Assembly: GCF_000496075.1 (NCBI RefSeq)
Contig: NZ_AWXZ01000029.1
Location: 1-64,000, forward strand
Source of the DNA: Lutibaculum baratangense AMV1
Lineage (GTDB): Bacteria > Pseudomonadota > Alphaproteobacteria > Rhizobiales > Tepidamorphaceae
DNA length: 64,000 nt
Direction: 5' to 3'
Part shown: piece after piece, positions 8,373 through 16,950 of the stretch
How the letters are laid out: each line of letters starts with the position of its first letter
How positions within the stretch are numbered: position 1 is the first letter of the stretch
Program-made: the position numbers and the translations under genes
Notes under the pieces: model-generated
The model's input: the letters and a program-made list of their open reading frames with translations, nothing else
The model's database searches: none
Told to the model about the DNA's origin: nothing

Positions 8373-9440
8373 CTAGACCGGCTTTCTATAGGCGGCGAGC
8401 TTCGAGACGAAGACCGGCTCCTGGAGAAGCGGCTCGAGGCCCTCCGCGCCGAAGATCTCGTCGAGGTCCTCGCGGGTGTAGCTCTCGAAGTAGGGCTCGT
8501 GGTAGCCGACGGGGAAGAGCGCGAGAAGCCCGTCATAATCGTCGGAATCGCCCACCTGAAGGCTGTCCATGAAGACGAGAATGCCCCCGGGCTTCAGAAT
8601 CCGGGCGAATTCCCGCGCCGCCTCGCGCCTGATCTTCGGCGGCAGCTCGTGGAAGAGGTAGACGGTCGTGACGATGTCGACGCTCGCGTCGGCGAACGGC
8701 AGGTTCTCGGCCATTCCCACCGAGAATCGCGTGCGGCCGAGATTGCCGACGTGGCGCCGCGCCTCCTCGACATAGGCCTGGCTCAGATCGATGCCGGTGA
8801 GGCGCAGGCCGGGGAAGGCCTCGCGCACCTGCCGCAGGAAGCGGCCCGTGCCGCAGGCGACGTCGACGAGCGTCACCTTCCGCCTGTCGTGCTCCTTCAG
8901 GTACTGCGCGATCGGCACGAGGCACTGCCGCCGCATGACGTTCGCCGTGCCGTTGAACAGGACCTCGACCTGCGTGTCGTAGAGCCTCGCTGAATCGGGG
9001 CTCAGATAGCCGCCGGACTGGTAGTGGAAGTTCTGCAGGTAGTATCGCGGCAGCCGGCCTTGCCACTCCTCCGTGAACACCTCCTGCCCGTTCTTCGCGG
9101 TGCGTCGGCGAAAGACGTTCGGGACGTCCCGGAAGAAGGCACCACTGCGGCTCAGAAGCTCCGCCGGCCCACCCTCGTAGTCGCGAGGCGCAGGATAGAT
9201 GCCGGCTTCGATGTTAACGGCGTCGCGCTGGAAAAGGGCGACGAGATCGCGCCAGATGCGCGCCCGGTCGGGGGTGGAGACCTTCGACCGCTCGACGCGC
9301 GCCTCGGGGTACAAGCGCTCGGCCATTCGGCGGAGCCGGCCCAGAGCGTATGAATGCGCGGTATACCAGACGACCCTGCCCGCCTGCTGAACGCCATAAC
9401 CAGCTCTGAAACCAAGACGTTCGACGGGTCCGGCCATCAT
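8373..9440 (-). CDS. Class I SAM-dependent methyltransferase with extended N-terminus
   Basis: A 355-residue protein. The methyltransferase fold occupies roughly residues 150-300: motif I VDVACGTGRFL, acidic LTGIDLSQAY, and post-motif LPFADASVDIVTTVYLFHELP, all of UbiE/Coq5-like type. The first ~150 residues form an additional conserved segment (for example YYLQNFHYQSGGYLS) not found in minimal methyltransferases. The ATG at 9440 (or 9437) is preferred to upstream starts because it follows the RNA methyltransferase stop by 13 bases and is preceded by GGAGAG; an earlier start would overlap that gene. The substrate is unknown; a lipid, quinone or small metabolite is possible. Confidence 0.85.
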   Translation of the reverse strand: MMAGPVERLGFRAGYGVQQAGRVVWYTAHSYALGRLRRMAERLYPEARVERSKVSTPDRARIWRDLVALFQRDAVNIEAGIYPAPRDYEGGPAELLSRSGAFFRDVPNVFRRRTAKNGQEVFTEEWQGRLPRYYLQNFHYQSGGYLSPDSARLYDTQVEVLFNGTANVMRRQCLVPIAQYLKEHDRRKVTLVDVACGTGRFLRQVREAFPGLRLTGIDLSQAYVEEARRHVGNLGRTRFSVGMAENLPFADASVDIVTTVYLFHELPPKIRREAAREFARILKPGGILVFMDSLQVGDSDDYDGLLALFPVGYHEPYFESYTREDLDEIFGAEGLEPLLQEPVFVSKLAAYRKPV

Positions 9441-9453
9441 TTTCTCTCCGCAC

Positions 9454-10683
9454 TCATCCGCGTTCGAGCGCTGCGACGCACTCAATATGGGAAGAGAACA
9501 CGAACTGGTCCACAGGACGCACGAAACGGATCTGGAAGCCACCCTCGGACAGGATTTTGAGGTCGCGCGCCAGCGTCGCGGGATTGCATGAAACGGCGAC
9601 GACGCGGCGTACGGAGGAGCGCGCCAGTTCCTCCGCCTGCGCCTTTGCGCCGGCGCGGGGAGGATCGAACACGACCGCGTCGAACCCTTTCAACTCCGGC
9701 GCCGTCAGCGGCAGCCGATCGAGATCCCGTCGCAGCGTCGCGAGCGGCTTCGTCCCCTGCCCTGCCCGCGCGGCCTTCTCGAGCGCGTCGAGCGCGGCCT
9801 GGCTTGCCTCGACGGCCGTCACGCGGGCTTTGCGGCCTAGACGCAGCGCGAAGGTGCCGATGCCGCAGTAAAGGTCGGCCACCTTCTTCGCCTTGCCCAC
9901 GCCATCGAGCACCAGTTGCGCCATGGCCGCCTCCGAAGCGGCCGATGCCTGCAGGAACGCCCCGGGCGGGGGCGTGACGCGAATGCCGTCGAAGGAAATG
10001 ACCGGCTCGTCCCGCAGGATCAGTGTCTCGCCGTCGAGCGAGAGGCGGGCGAGGCGCAATGCCGCCGCGCCCGCTGCCAGCTCCGAGATCTGACGGGGGC
10101 TCGGCGTCACGCCCTGCTCCACCGCCACGTCGAGACCGGTCTGGGTGTCGAGCACGGTGATGCGGGTATCACCTTTCGGGGAGACGAGCGGCGGCAGCCA
10201 TCCCCGCATCGGAGCGATCATCGCTTCGAGATCCGGAACGAGGATCGGGCACTCCTCGACATCGACGAGCGTGTGGCTCATGCGCTCCGAATAGCCGAGG
10301 ACAGCGCCGCCCTTCACGCGGCGGGCCGAGAAGACCACGCGCCGCCGGCTCGCATGCGGGACGGCGATGACGGGGTCGACCTCCGCCTCCAGGCCGCGCT
10401 GCCTCAGCGCGTGGATGACGAGGCCGCGCTTGAAGGCGAGGTAGGGCTCCTGCGCGAGGTGCTGGAGCTGGCAGCCGCCGCAGGTGCCGAAGTGGCGGCA
10501 GACGGGTGCGATACGCTCAGCCGCAGGTCGGACGACACGGAGAAGCTCGGGTCGCTCGCCACCTCGATCGATCTCGACCTGTTCGCCGGGCAGGGTGAAA
10601 GGTACGAACAGCTCGCCTTCCGCAGTGGCGGCGATGCCGTCGCCACGGTGGCCGAGCCGGTCGATATCGAGGATCTCAGGCAC
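9454..10683 (-). CDS. TrmA/RlmD-type 23S rRNA or tRNA (uracil-5-)-methyltransferase
   Basis: A SAM-dependent RNA m5U methyltransferase of 409 residues. It starts with a TRAM-like RNA-binding segment (residues 1-55). A [4Fe-4S] cysteine set follows in CRHFGTCGGCQLQHL. The methyltransferase fold has YCGIGTFALRLG as motif I and DAVVFDPPRAGAK as motif IV. The catalytic Cys is in VSCNPATLARD. Its start overlaps the tlyA stop by 8 bases, consistent with one operon of RNA-modification genes. Sequence alone does not say whether the target is 23S rRNA (RlmC/RlmD) or tRNA (TrmA); the TRAM domain and Fe-S cluster favour an rRNA enzyme. Confidence 0.92.
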   Translation of the reverse strand: MPEILDIDRLGHRGDGIAATAEGELFVPFTLPGEQVEIDRGGERPELLRVVRPAAERIAPVCRHFGTCGGCQLQHLAQEPYLAFKRGLVIHALRQRGLEAEVDPVIAVPHASRRRVVFSARRVKGGAVLGYSERMSHTLVDVEECPILVPDLEAMIAPMRGWLPPLVSPKGDTRITVLDTQTGLDVAVEQGVTPSPRQISELAAGAAALRLARLSLDGETLILRDEPVISFDGIRVTPPPGAFLQASAASEAAMAQLVLDGVGKAKKVADLYCGIGTFALRLGRKARVTAVEASQAALDALEKAARAGQGTKPLATLRRDLDRLPLTAPELKGFDAVVFDPPRAGAKAQAEELARSSVRRVVAVSCNPATLARDLKILSEGGFQIRFVRPVDQFVFSSHIECVAALERG

Positions 10684-11401
10684 GCCGCGCTCCGATCAGG
10701 TATTCTGTGTTGCCGCTGCCGCCCTTCACGGGCGACACGATCGCGCCGAGCCGTTGCCAGCCGAGGCTCTCGAGCCAACGCGCCATTTCCTCCGGCAGGC
10801 GTGACGCCGCCGCCTCGTCCTTGACGACGCCGGCCTTGTCGAGAGCGTCGCGACCGAGCTCGAACTGCGGCTTGACGAGCGCCACGAGGACGGCTCCGGG
10901 GGCGGCGAGAGCGAGCGCCGGCGGCAGGGCGAGGCGCAGCGAGATGAAGCTCAGGTCGGCGACGATCAGGCGGGGTGCCTCGGGGACCTCGGTGCGGGAG
11001 AGAGTGCGGGCGTTGACGCCTTCGTGCGAGACGACGCGCGGTTCGCGCCGCAGCGACTCGGCGAGCTGATCGTGGCCGACATCGAGCGCGAAGACCCGCC
11101 TTGCGCCCCGCTCGAGCAGCACCTGCGTGAAGCCGCCGGTCGAGGCGCCGAGGTCGAGGCAGATTGCGCCTGCCGGATCCAACGCGAACGCTTCGAGCGC
11201 CGCGGCGAGCTTCAGCGCGGCTCGCGACACGTACCTGCCGGCGGGATCTTCCACCTCGATGCGCTGGCCGTCGCGCACGGGAGCGGCAGGCTTCACCACG
11301 GCGCGTCCGTCGACGCAGACGCAGCCGCGCTTGATCGTGTCACGCGCCCGCGCGCGGCTCGGCGACAGCCCCCGCGCGACGAGCGCCTCATCGAGACGCA
11401 T
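10676..11401 (-). CDS. tlyA: TlyA family rRNA (cytidine-2'-O)-methyltransferase
   Basis: A 241-residue TlyA homologue. An S4 RNA-binding domain (residues 1-60: [18 protein letters not shown], then CVCVDGRAV) is followed by an FtsJ-like Rossmann methyltransferase with [20 protein letters not shown] and the second acidic strand ALDVGHDQL. In other bacteria this family 2'-O-methylates 16S and/or 23S rRNA; some members are also described as hemolysins. It lies 30 bases downstream of dxs and overlaps the RNA methyltransferase gene. The dxs-tlyA linkage is common in alphaproteobacteria. Confidence 0.93.
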   Translation of the reverse strand: MRLDEALVARGLSPSRARARDTIKRGCVCVDGRAVVKPAAPVRDGQRIEVEDPAGRYVSRAALKLAAALEAFALDPAGAICLDLGASTGGFTQVLLERGARRVFALDVGHDQLAESLRREPRVVSHEGVNARTLSRTEVPEAPRLIVADLSFISLRLALPPALALAAPGAVLVALVKPQFELGRDALDKAGVVKDEAAASRLPEEMARWLESLGWQRLGAIVSPVKGGSGNTEYLIGARRA

Positions 11402-11431
11402 GGTTTCGCCGTCCTCCGGGCGCTCGCCCGA

Positions 11432-13348
11432 TCAGGCGAGCTGGGTCCGCTCCTCGGCGTGGTCGCGCCCGAGCGCCGACATGACGCGCGACACGATGCC
11501 GTCCGCATCGAGACCGGCGGTCTTGTACATCGCCTTCGGCGCGTCCTGGTCGAGGAAGGTGTCCGGCAACGTCATGGTGCGCACCTTCAGGCCCTCGTCG
11601 AGGGCGCCGTCCGCGGCCAGGAACTCGAGGACGTGCGCGCCGAAGCCGCCGACCGAGCCCTCCTCGATCGTCACCAGAACCTCGTGGTTGTGGGCCAGTC
11701 GACGGATGAGATCCGTGTCGATGGGCTTGGCGAAGCGCGCGTCCGCCACCGTCGTCGAAAGGCCGTAGGCCGCGAGTTCGTCGGCGGCTTTCAGGCATTC
11801 CTGAAGCCTCGCGCCGAGCGACAGGATCGCGACCTTCGAGCCTTCGCGGACGATCCGTCCCTTGCCGATCTGTAGCGGCGTTCCGCGCTCGGGAAGCTCG
11901 ACGCCGACTCCCTCGCCGCGGGGATAGCGGAAGGCGGACGGGCGGTCGTCGATCGCCGCGGCCGTCGCCACCATGTGCATGAGCTCGGCCTCGTCGGCGG
12001 CCGCCATCACGACGAAGTTCGGCAGGCAGGAGAGATAGGCGATGTCGTAGGCGCCCGCATGGGTCGGCCCGTCCGCCCCCACGAGGCCCGCCCGGTCGAT
12101 CGCGAAGCGCACCGGCAGCGACTGGATCGCGACGTCGTGCACCACCTGGTCGTAGGCGCGCTGCAGGAAGGTCGAGTAGATCGCGCAGAACGGCTTGTAG
12201 CCTTCCGTGGCGAGGCCCGCCGCGAAGGTGACGCCGTGCTGCTCGGCGATGCCGACGTCGAAGGTGCGGTCAGGAAACCTCTCTCCGAATATGTCGAGCC
12301 CCGTGCCGCCCGGCATGGCGGCGGTGACCGCCACGATCTTGTCGTCGGCCTCGGCCTCGGCGATCAGCCCCTTCGCGAACACCTTCGTGTAGCTCGGCGC
12401 GTTCGACGGCGACTTCGCCTGCTCGCCGGTGATGACGTCGAATTTCGACACGCCGTGATACTTGTCGGCCGACTCCTCGGCCGGTTCGTAGCCCTTGCCC
12501 TTCTGGGTGACGACGTGGACGAGGATGGGCCCTTCCGGCGCGTCGCGGACATTGCGGAGCACCGGCAGGAGATGCTCGAAATTATGCCCGTCGATCGGGC
12601 CCACATAGTAGAAGCCGAGCTCCTCGAAGAGCGTGCCGCCGGTCACGAAGCCGCGCGTGTGCTCGACCCAGCGGGTGATCGTGCGGTCGACGGACTTCGG
12701 GAGGTGCGAGGTGAGCTGCTTGCCCGTCCGGCGCACGTTCATGTAGGTGCGCCCCGAGATCAGCCGCGCGAGATACGCGCTCATGCCGCCGACCGGCGGC
12801 GCGATCGACATGTCGTTGTCGTTCAGGATGACGATGAGCCGCTTGCCCATGCCCCCGGCATTGTTCATCGCCTCGTAGGCCATGCCGGCCGACATTGCGC
12901 CGTCACCGATCACGGCCACGACGTTGTTGTCGCCATGCGAGAGATCGCGCGCCACCGCCATTCCCAGCCCTGCGGAAATCGACGTCGAGGAGTGGGCGGC
13001 ACCGAACGGGTCGTACTCGCTTTCCGCCCGCTTCGTGAAGCCGGAGAGCCCACCGCCCTGCCGCAGCGTGCGGATGCGGTCGCGCCGGGCAGTGAGGATC
13101 TTGTGGGGATAGGCCTGGTGGCCGACGTCCCAGATCAGCCTGTCGGCCGGCGTGTCGAAGACGTGGTGTATAGCAACCGTCAGCTCCACGACCCCGAGGC
13201 CGGCGCCGAGATGGCCTCCGGTGACGGACACCGCCTCGATCGTCTCCTGCCGGAGCTCCTTCGCGAGCTGGGGGAGATCGTCGTCCGGCAGACGACGCAG
13301 ATCTTCCGGGCTGCGGATCGTGTCGAGGAGCGGCTTTGGAGAATTCAC
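11432..13348 (-). CDS. dxs: 1-deoxy-D-xylulose-5-phosphate synthase
   Basis: Condenses pyruvate and glyceraldehyde 3-phosphate in the first step of the MEP isoprenoid pathway, using thiamine diphosphate. It has 638 residues, full length. The ThDP-binding [18 protein letters not shown] motif is present, as are [16 protein letters not shown] at the N-terminus, [18 protein letters not shown] in the pyrimidine domain, and a C-terminal transketolase domain with [12 protein letters not shown]. It sits between the membrane hydrolase and tlyA in the minus-strand run, 88 bases after the former. Two later isoprenoid genes (ispE and a polyprenyl synthase) are elsewhere in the window. Confidence 0.98.
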   Translation of the reverse strand: MNSPKPLLDTIRSPEDLRRLPDDDLPQLAKELRQETIEAVSVTGGHLGAGLGVVELTVAIHHVFDTPADRLIWDVGHQAYPHKILTARRDRIRTLRQGGGLSGFTKRAESEYDPFGAAHSSTSISAGLGMAVARDLSHGDNNVVAVIGDGAMSAGMAYEAMNNAGGMGKRLIVILNDNDMSIAPPVGGMSAYLARLISGRTYMNVRRTGKQLTSHLPKSVDRTITRWVEHTRGFVTGGTLFEELGFYYVGPIDGHNFEHLLPVLRNVRDAPEGPILVHVVTQKGKGYEPAEESADKYHGVSKFDVITGEQAKSPSNAPSYTKVFAKGLIAEAEADDKIVAVTAAMPGGTGLDIFGERFPDRTFDVGIAEQHGVTFAAGLATEGYKPFCAIYSTFLQRAYDQVVHDVAIQSLPVRFAIDRAGLVGADGPTHAGAYDIAYLSCLPNFVVMAAADEAELMHMVATAAAIDDRPSAFRYPRGEGVGVELPERGTPLQIGKGRIVREGSKVAILSLGARLQECLKAADELAAYGLSTTVADARFAKPIDTDLIRRLAHNHEVLVTIEEGSVGGFGAHVLEFLAADGALDEGLKVRTMTLPDTFLDQDAPKAMYKTAGLDADGIVSRVMSALGRDHAEERTQLA

Positions 13349-13436
13349 GGGGCGAACCTAGCGGACTTTCGGACATCGGGACGAGTACTGTCCCTGGGAT
13401 ATGGGGTGCAAGCTCGCGCTAGCGAGGGTACCCGGC

Positions 13437-14750
13437 TCAAACTTCGTGCGCCGTGCGCTCCAGCCGCGCCCATGCCGCGGCCCGTCGGTCCGGCAGAAGC
13501 GCCGCGAAGGCCTCCTCCCCGAAACGGGCGCGCAGGGCGAGCGGCACGGGACCGAGCGTCAACATGTGGTAGTCGAAGTGGCAGGGCTTCTCGGCCGCTG
13601 CCAGGTAGAGGAAGTGCAGCTTGAAGAAGCGCCCCGACAGAGCCTTGTAGGTCGAGGGCTTGAGGATCGACCGGAGCTGGATCGACACGACCGTCGGGTT
13701 CGTCCGCTCGCCGTCCGGAACTCGGACACCGCTCGAGGCGACGGGGTCGCACCGATGGACGCTCATCACGTCCTTGCGGGCCTGATATTCGAGCCAGGTC
13801 AGCCGGTCGCTGGTCGACAGCCGAAGAAGCGCCTCGCGGAACCAGTCCGCTTCGGGCAGGTAGCTGACGAGCGGCATGACGCTGCCGAGCGTCAGCAACG
13901 ACAGGCGCGGGCCGATGCGACCGAGCTTCGGCTCGAGGCGCATCGCACGGTCCACGGCGTCGGCAGCGAGGAAGGCGCCGGAGCTGTGGCCGACCACGAG
14001 GATCTCGTCGACGCCGTCCTCGAGAGATACTTGGGCAATGCGTTGGGCAAGCCGGTCGAGCCGCTCCTCCCAGTCGGGCCGCCGTCCGGCTGCATATTCC
14101 GCCGCCTCCGCGAAATCCACGGCAAGGTACCCGACATAGAGCGGCCGCGACAGGCGCCGAAAAAGCTGATTGCAAGTCAGAGCGGAGACCGTCAGGACCG
14201 CGAGACCCACGACGTGCCAGGGGAAGCCGAGGCTCGCCAGCCCGACACCGGCCGCTCCCCCAGCCGCCAGCGCCACGGCCACGAACAAGATGGCCATCGC
14301 GAACGGATAGAGGACGAACGCTCCGAACTGCCACCTCGCCTCGAAGAAGCGTCGCATCGCCCCGCTGGAGAGGTAGAGCCAGAAGGTGCGCACCGCGCGG
14401 GAGACCTGACGGCGAACCGGGGCCCGAAGATCCTCGCGGACGAGATCTTCCCAGGGACAGAATTCGTAGGTCGTCTCGACCTGCCATTCCTCAGTCCGAG
14501 CCGACGCCTGCCAAAGATAGGTGCCCCAGAGCCGGGAACGCGACACCCGGCCGAGCTTGGCCTCGACGCCGTACACGGTCCGCAGGCTCTCGCAACCCTC
14601 GCGGTACATGCGGCGATATTGGCGGACGCCTCGGCCATCGTAGCCCGGCACATAGAAGACGTGCCGTCGGCGGAGCGGAAAGCTCGCCCGCCGCGCCGGT
14701 GGAACGGTGGGCCGCCGCAGCGCCGGGTGCTCGATGATCTCAGCCGACAT
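13437..14750 (-). CDS. Membrane-anchored alpha/beta-hydrolase-like protein
   Basis: A protein of 437 residues, not assigned to a named family. A hydrophobic region at about 143-195 should form two membrane helices separated by a short Gly/Pro turn. A lipase-type nucleophile elbow GHSSG lies at 254-258 (Ser256) after the strand DEILVVG. An early [10 protein letters not shown] (32-41) could supply the oxyanion region. The C-terminal part includes the aromatic-rich [11 protein letters not shown] membrane-associated serine hydrolase or esterase is the reasonable guess; the remaining triad residues are not obvious. Its start overlaps the end of xseB by 11 bases, so the two are co-expressed. Confidence 0.75.
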   Translation of the reverse strand: MSAEIIEHPALRRPTVPPARRASFPLRRRHVFYVPGYDGRGVRQYRRMYREGCESLRTVYGVEAKLGRVSRSRLWGTYLWQASARTEEWQVETTYEFCPWEDLVREDLRAPVRRQVSRAVRTFWLYLSSGAMRRFFEARWQFGAFVLYPFAMAILFVAVALAAGGAAGVGLASLGFPWHVVGLAVLTVSALTCNQLFRRLSRPLYVGYLAVDFAEAAEYAAGRRPDWEERLDRLAQRIAQVSLEDGVDEILVVGHSSGAFLAADAVDRAMRLEPKLGRIGPRLSLLTLGSVMPLVSYLPEADWFREALLRLSTSDRLTWLEYQARKDVMSVHRCDPVASSGVRVPDGERTNPTVVSIQLRSILKPSTYKALSGRFFKLHFLYLAAAEKPCHFDYHMLTLGPVPLALRARFGEEAFAALLPDRRAAAWARLERTAHEV

Positions 14751-15000
14751 CGAGGGGCTCCACCCCTGTCGGGCGACCCTCCGCGTCGGCGGCGATCTTC
14801 TCGACGCGCATCTCGGCCTGCCTGAGGAGCCTGTCGCAGTGCTTCTTCAGCGCGTCGCCCCGCGTGTAGATGGCGATCGACTCTTCGAGCGCCACGTTTC
14901 CCTTCTCCAGCCGGCCGACGATCTTCTCCAGTTCGGCCAATGCCTCCTCGAAGCTCATCGCGGCAACGTCGTCGGGAATGGGGTCGGCCCGGTCGGTCAC
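14740..15000 (-). CDS. xseB: Exodeoxyribonuclease VII small subunit
   Basis: The small helical subunit that assembles in several copies on XseA to form exonuclease VII, which degrades single-stranded DNA to oligonucleotides. Family core: [33 protein letters not shown], broken here as [13 protein letters not shown], then RLEKG, then LEESI. From the GTG at 15000 it is 86 residues, the normal length. That start is chosen because a perfect AAGGAGA lies 5 bases upstream; an ATG 11 codons earlier lacks such a site. xseA is not in the window. It lies 82 bases after the histone deacetylase-like gene and overlaps the hydrolase gene. Confidence 0.92.
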   Translation of the reverse strand: MTDRADPIPDDVAAMSFEEALAELEKIVGRLEKGNVALEESIAIYTRGDALKKHCDRLLRQAEMRVEKIAADAEGRPTGVEPLDVG

Positions 15001-15005
15001 GACAC

Positions 15006-15012
15006 TCTCCTT
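15006..15012 (-). promoter_or_regulatory. Strong ribosome binding site deciding the xseB start
   Basis: Minus-strand AAGGAGA, five bases before GTG at 15000. It is complementary to the 16S 3' end over seven bases and favours the GTG over the upstream in-frame ATG at 15033. Confidence 0.7.
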
Positions 15013-15082
15013 CAAGCGCTCACTCTCCGTCACTCTCGGCCCTCGGCAAGACGCGGACCGCGGCCGATCCCGCCCTGCGCCC

Positions 15083-16018
15083 TCACCGCGTCATCAGGGT
15101 ACGCACGTGCGCCGCAGTCGAAAGGGCGAGGCCCATGAGGTCGTATCCCCCTTCGAGGACGGACACAACACGGCCTCCACAGGACCTGTCGGCAACCTCC
15201 ATGAGCTTCCGCGTCCCCCAGGCGAAATCTTCCTCGACGAAGTTGAGACTGGCCAGGGGATCGCGCCGATGGGCGTCGAACCCGGCCGAAATGATGAGGA
15301 GTTCGGGGGAAAACTCATCGAGCGCCGGCAGGACGATACCCTCCATCGCCTCGCGGAACTCGCGGCCGCCGGAGCCCGGCGCCAGCGGCGCGTTGACGAT
15401 GTTGCCGGCCGCCCCCGTCTCGCGGGCGGCGCCGGTTCCGGGATAGAGCGGCATCTGGTGCGTCGAGGCGTAGAACAGGTCCTCGTGGTTCCAGAAGATG
15501 TCCTGCGTGCCGTTGCCGTGGTGGACGTCGAAATCCATGACGGCGACCCTCTTCAGGCCGTGCGCCTTCTGGGCGTGGATCGCCGCGATGGCCGCCTGGT
15601 TGAAGATACAGAAGCCCATCGCCCGCCGCCGCTCGGCGTGGTGGCCCGGCGGCCGCGTGCAGCAGAAGGCGTTGCTCACATTGCCGGCCACGACCTCGTC
15701 GACCGCGAGCATCGCCGCCCCCACTCCGCGCATCACCGCCTCGAGGCTGCCCGAGGACATCACGGTGTCTGCGTCGACCCCGACGAGGTCCTCTCCCTCG
15801 CCGGGCGCCGCCGCCTCGATCGCCCTGACATAATCCTCCGGATGCGCGAGAAGCGCGGCATCGATCGGCGCCAGTGGCGCGACCTCGCGCAGGAGGGACT
15901 GGAACTCCTCGGCCTCGAGCGCCCGATCGATGGCGCGCATGCGGTCTGGTCGCTCCGGATGGCCCTCGGGAACCAGGTGGCCGAGGCTCGCGGGATGGCT
16001 GATGAGAAGGGTGGGCAA
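15083..16018 (-). CDS. Histone deacetylase family amidohydrolase
   Basis: A zinc-dependent deacetylase of the arginase/deacetylase fold, about 311 residues. Conserved parts are [16 protein letters not shown] at the N-terminus, the catalytic His pair in PPGHHAERR, the zinc ligands in [14 protein letters not shown], the Asp in [12 protein letters not shown], and GGYDL near the C-terminus. Bacterial members act on acetylpolyamines, other small acetylamides or acetylated proteins. I place the start at TTG 16018, preceded by GGGGGAAA, because family homology begins there; a longer form from an upstream ATG would overlap the SDR gene by over 100 bases. It follows an acyl-CoA dehydrogenase and an SDR gene. 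Confidence 0.88.
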   Translation of the reverse strand: MPTLLISHPASLGHLVPEGHPERPDRMRAIDRALEAEEFQSLLREVAPLAPIDAALLAHPEDYVRAIEAAAPGEGEDLVGVDADTVMSSGSLEAVMRGVGAAMLAVDEVVAGNVSNAFCCTRPPGHHAERRRAMGFCIFNQAAIAAIHAQKAHGLKRVAVMDFDVHHGNGTQDIFWNHEDLFYASTHQMPLYPGTGAARETGAAGNIVNAPLAPGSGGREFREAMEGIVLPALDEFSPELLIISAGFDAHRRDPLASLNFVEEDFAWGTRKLMEVADRSCGGRVVSVLEGGYDLMGLALSTAAHVRTLMTR

Positions 16019-16061
16019 GCTTTCCCCCGTGTTGGCGCCGTCTCTTCTTGAAAGGAGGGCT

Positions 16062-16925
16062 CTACTTCGCTGCCTTGAGCGGCGCGGGTGGCACGCTGTC
16101 GGCTGGCACGAAGAAATCCTGAACCAGATCCTGCGCCGGGTCGACCCGGTACCTGTCGAGATCGTGCACGCCATTCTCGACGAGGAAGCTGTCGTCGATC
16201 AGGAAGTGCCCCGTGAACTCGCGCGCGAGCTTCAGGAAGACGAGGTGAGCGGCGTCAGCCACGATCTCCGGTGTGCGGCTGGCGCGGACCATCGCGTCGC
16301 CCCCGAGCAGGTTCTTCACCGCCGCGGTGGCGATCGTCGTGCGCGGCCAGAGCGCGTTGACGGCAATGCCCTTGGGCCGGAGCTCCTCGGCCATGCCGAG
16401 GACGCACATCGACATGCCGTATTTCGCCATCGTGTAGGCGACATGCGGCGCGAACCATCGTGCGCTCATGTCGAGCGGCGGCGACATCATGAGAATATGC
16501 GGGTTCCGCGCCTTCTCGAGATGCGGCAGGCAGGTCTTGGACACGAGGAATGTGCCGCGCGTGTTGACCTGGTGCATGAGGTCGAAGCGCTTCATCTCGG
16601 TGTCGGCCGTGCCGGTCAGCGAGATGGCGCTCGCATTGTTCACGCAGATGTCGATGCCGCCGAAGCGCTCCACCGTCTTCGCGACCGCCGCCTGCACGTC
16701 CTCCTCGTTGCGGATGTCGCAGACGAGGGGCAACGCCCTTCCGCCGGCCTTCTCGATCTCCTCGGCCGCGGTGTGGATCGTGCCTTCTAGCTTGGGATGC
16801 GGGGTGTCGGTCTTCGCGGCGATGGCGACGTTGGCGCCGTCTCGGGCGGCGCGGAGCGCGATCGCCAGCCCGATGCCGCGGCTCGCGCCGGTGATGAACA
16901 GGGTCTTGCCCTGAAGCGTGCTCAT
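16062..16925 (-). CDS. SDR oxidoreductase, hydroxysteroid dehydrogenase-like 2 (HSDL2) type
   Basis: A 287-residue SDR. Cofactor motif TGASRGIGLAIALRAARDG near the N-terminus, AAKTDTPHPKLEGTI (a hallmark of the HSDL2/SDR13C group), NNASAISLTGT, catalytic Ser in MMSPPLDM, and Tyr-x3-Lys in YTMAK. ALWPRTTIATAAV also matches this group. Its position 25 bases after an acyl-CoA dehydrogenase gene suggests a role in fatty-acyl or related oxidation; human HSDL2 is peroxisomal and linked to fatty-acid metabolism. Exact substrate unknown. Confidence 0.9.
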   Translation of the reverse strand: MSTLQGKTLFITGASRGIGLAIALRAARDGANVAIAAKTDTPHPKLEGTIHTAAEEIEKAGGRALPLVCDIRNEEDVQAAVAKTVERFGGIDICVNNASAISLTGTADTEMKRFDLMHQVNTRGTFLVSKTCLPHLEKARNPHILMMSPPLDMSARWFAPHVAYTMAKYGMSMCVLGMAEELRPKGIAVNALWPRTTIATAAVKNLLGGDAMVRASRTPEIVADAAHLVFLKLAREFTGHFLIDDSFLVENGVHDLDRYRVDPAQDLVQDFFVPADSVPPAPLKAAK

Positions 16926-16950
16926 GGAATGTCCTTCCGGTCGAGATGGA

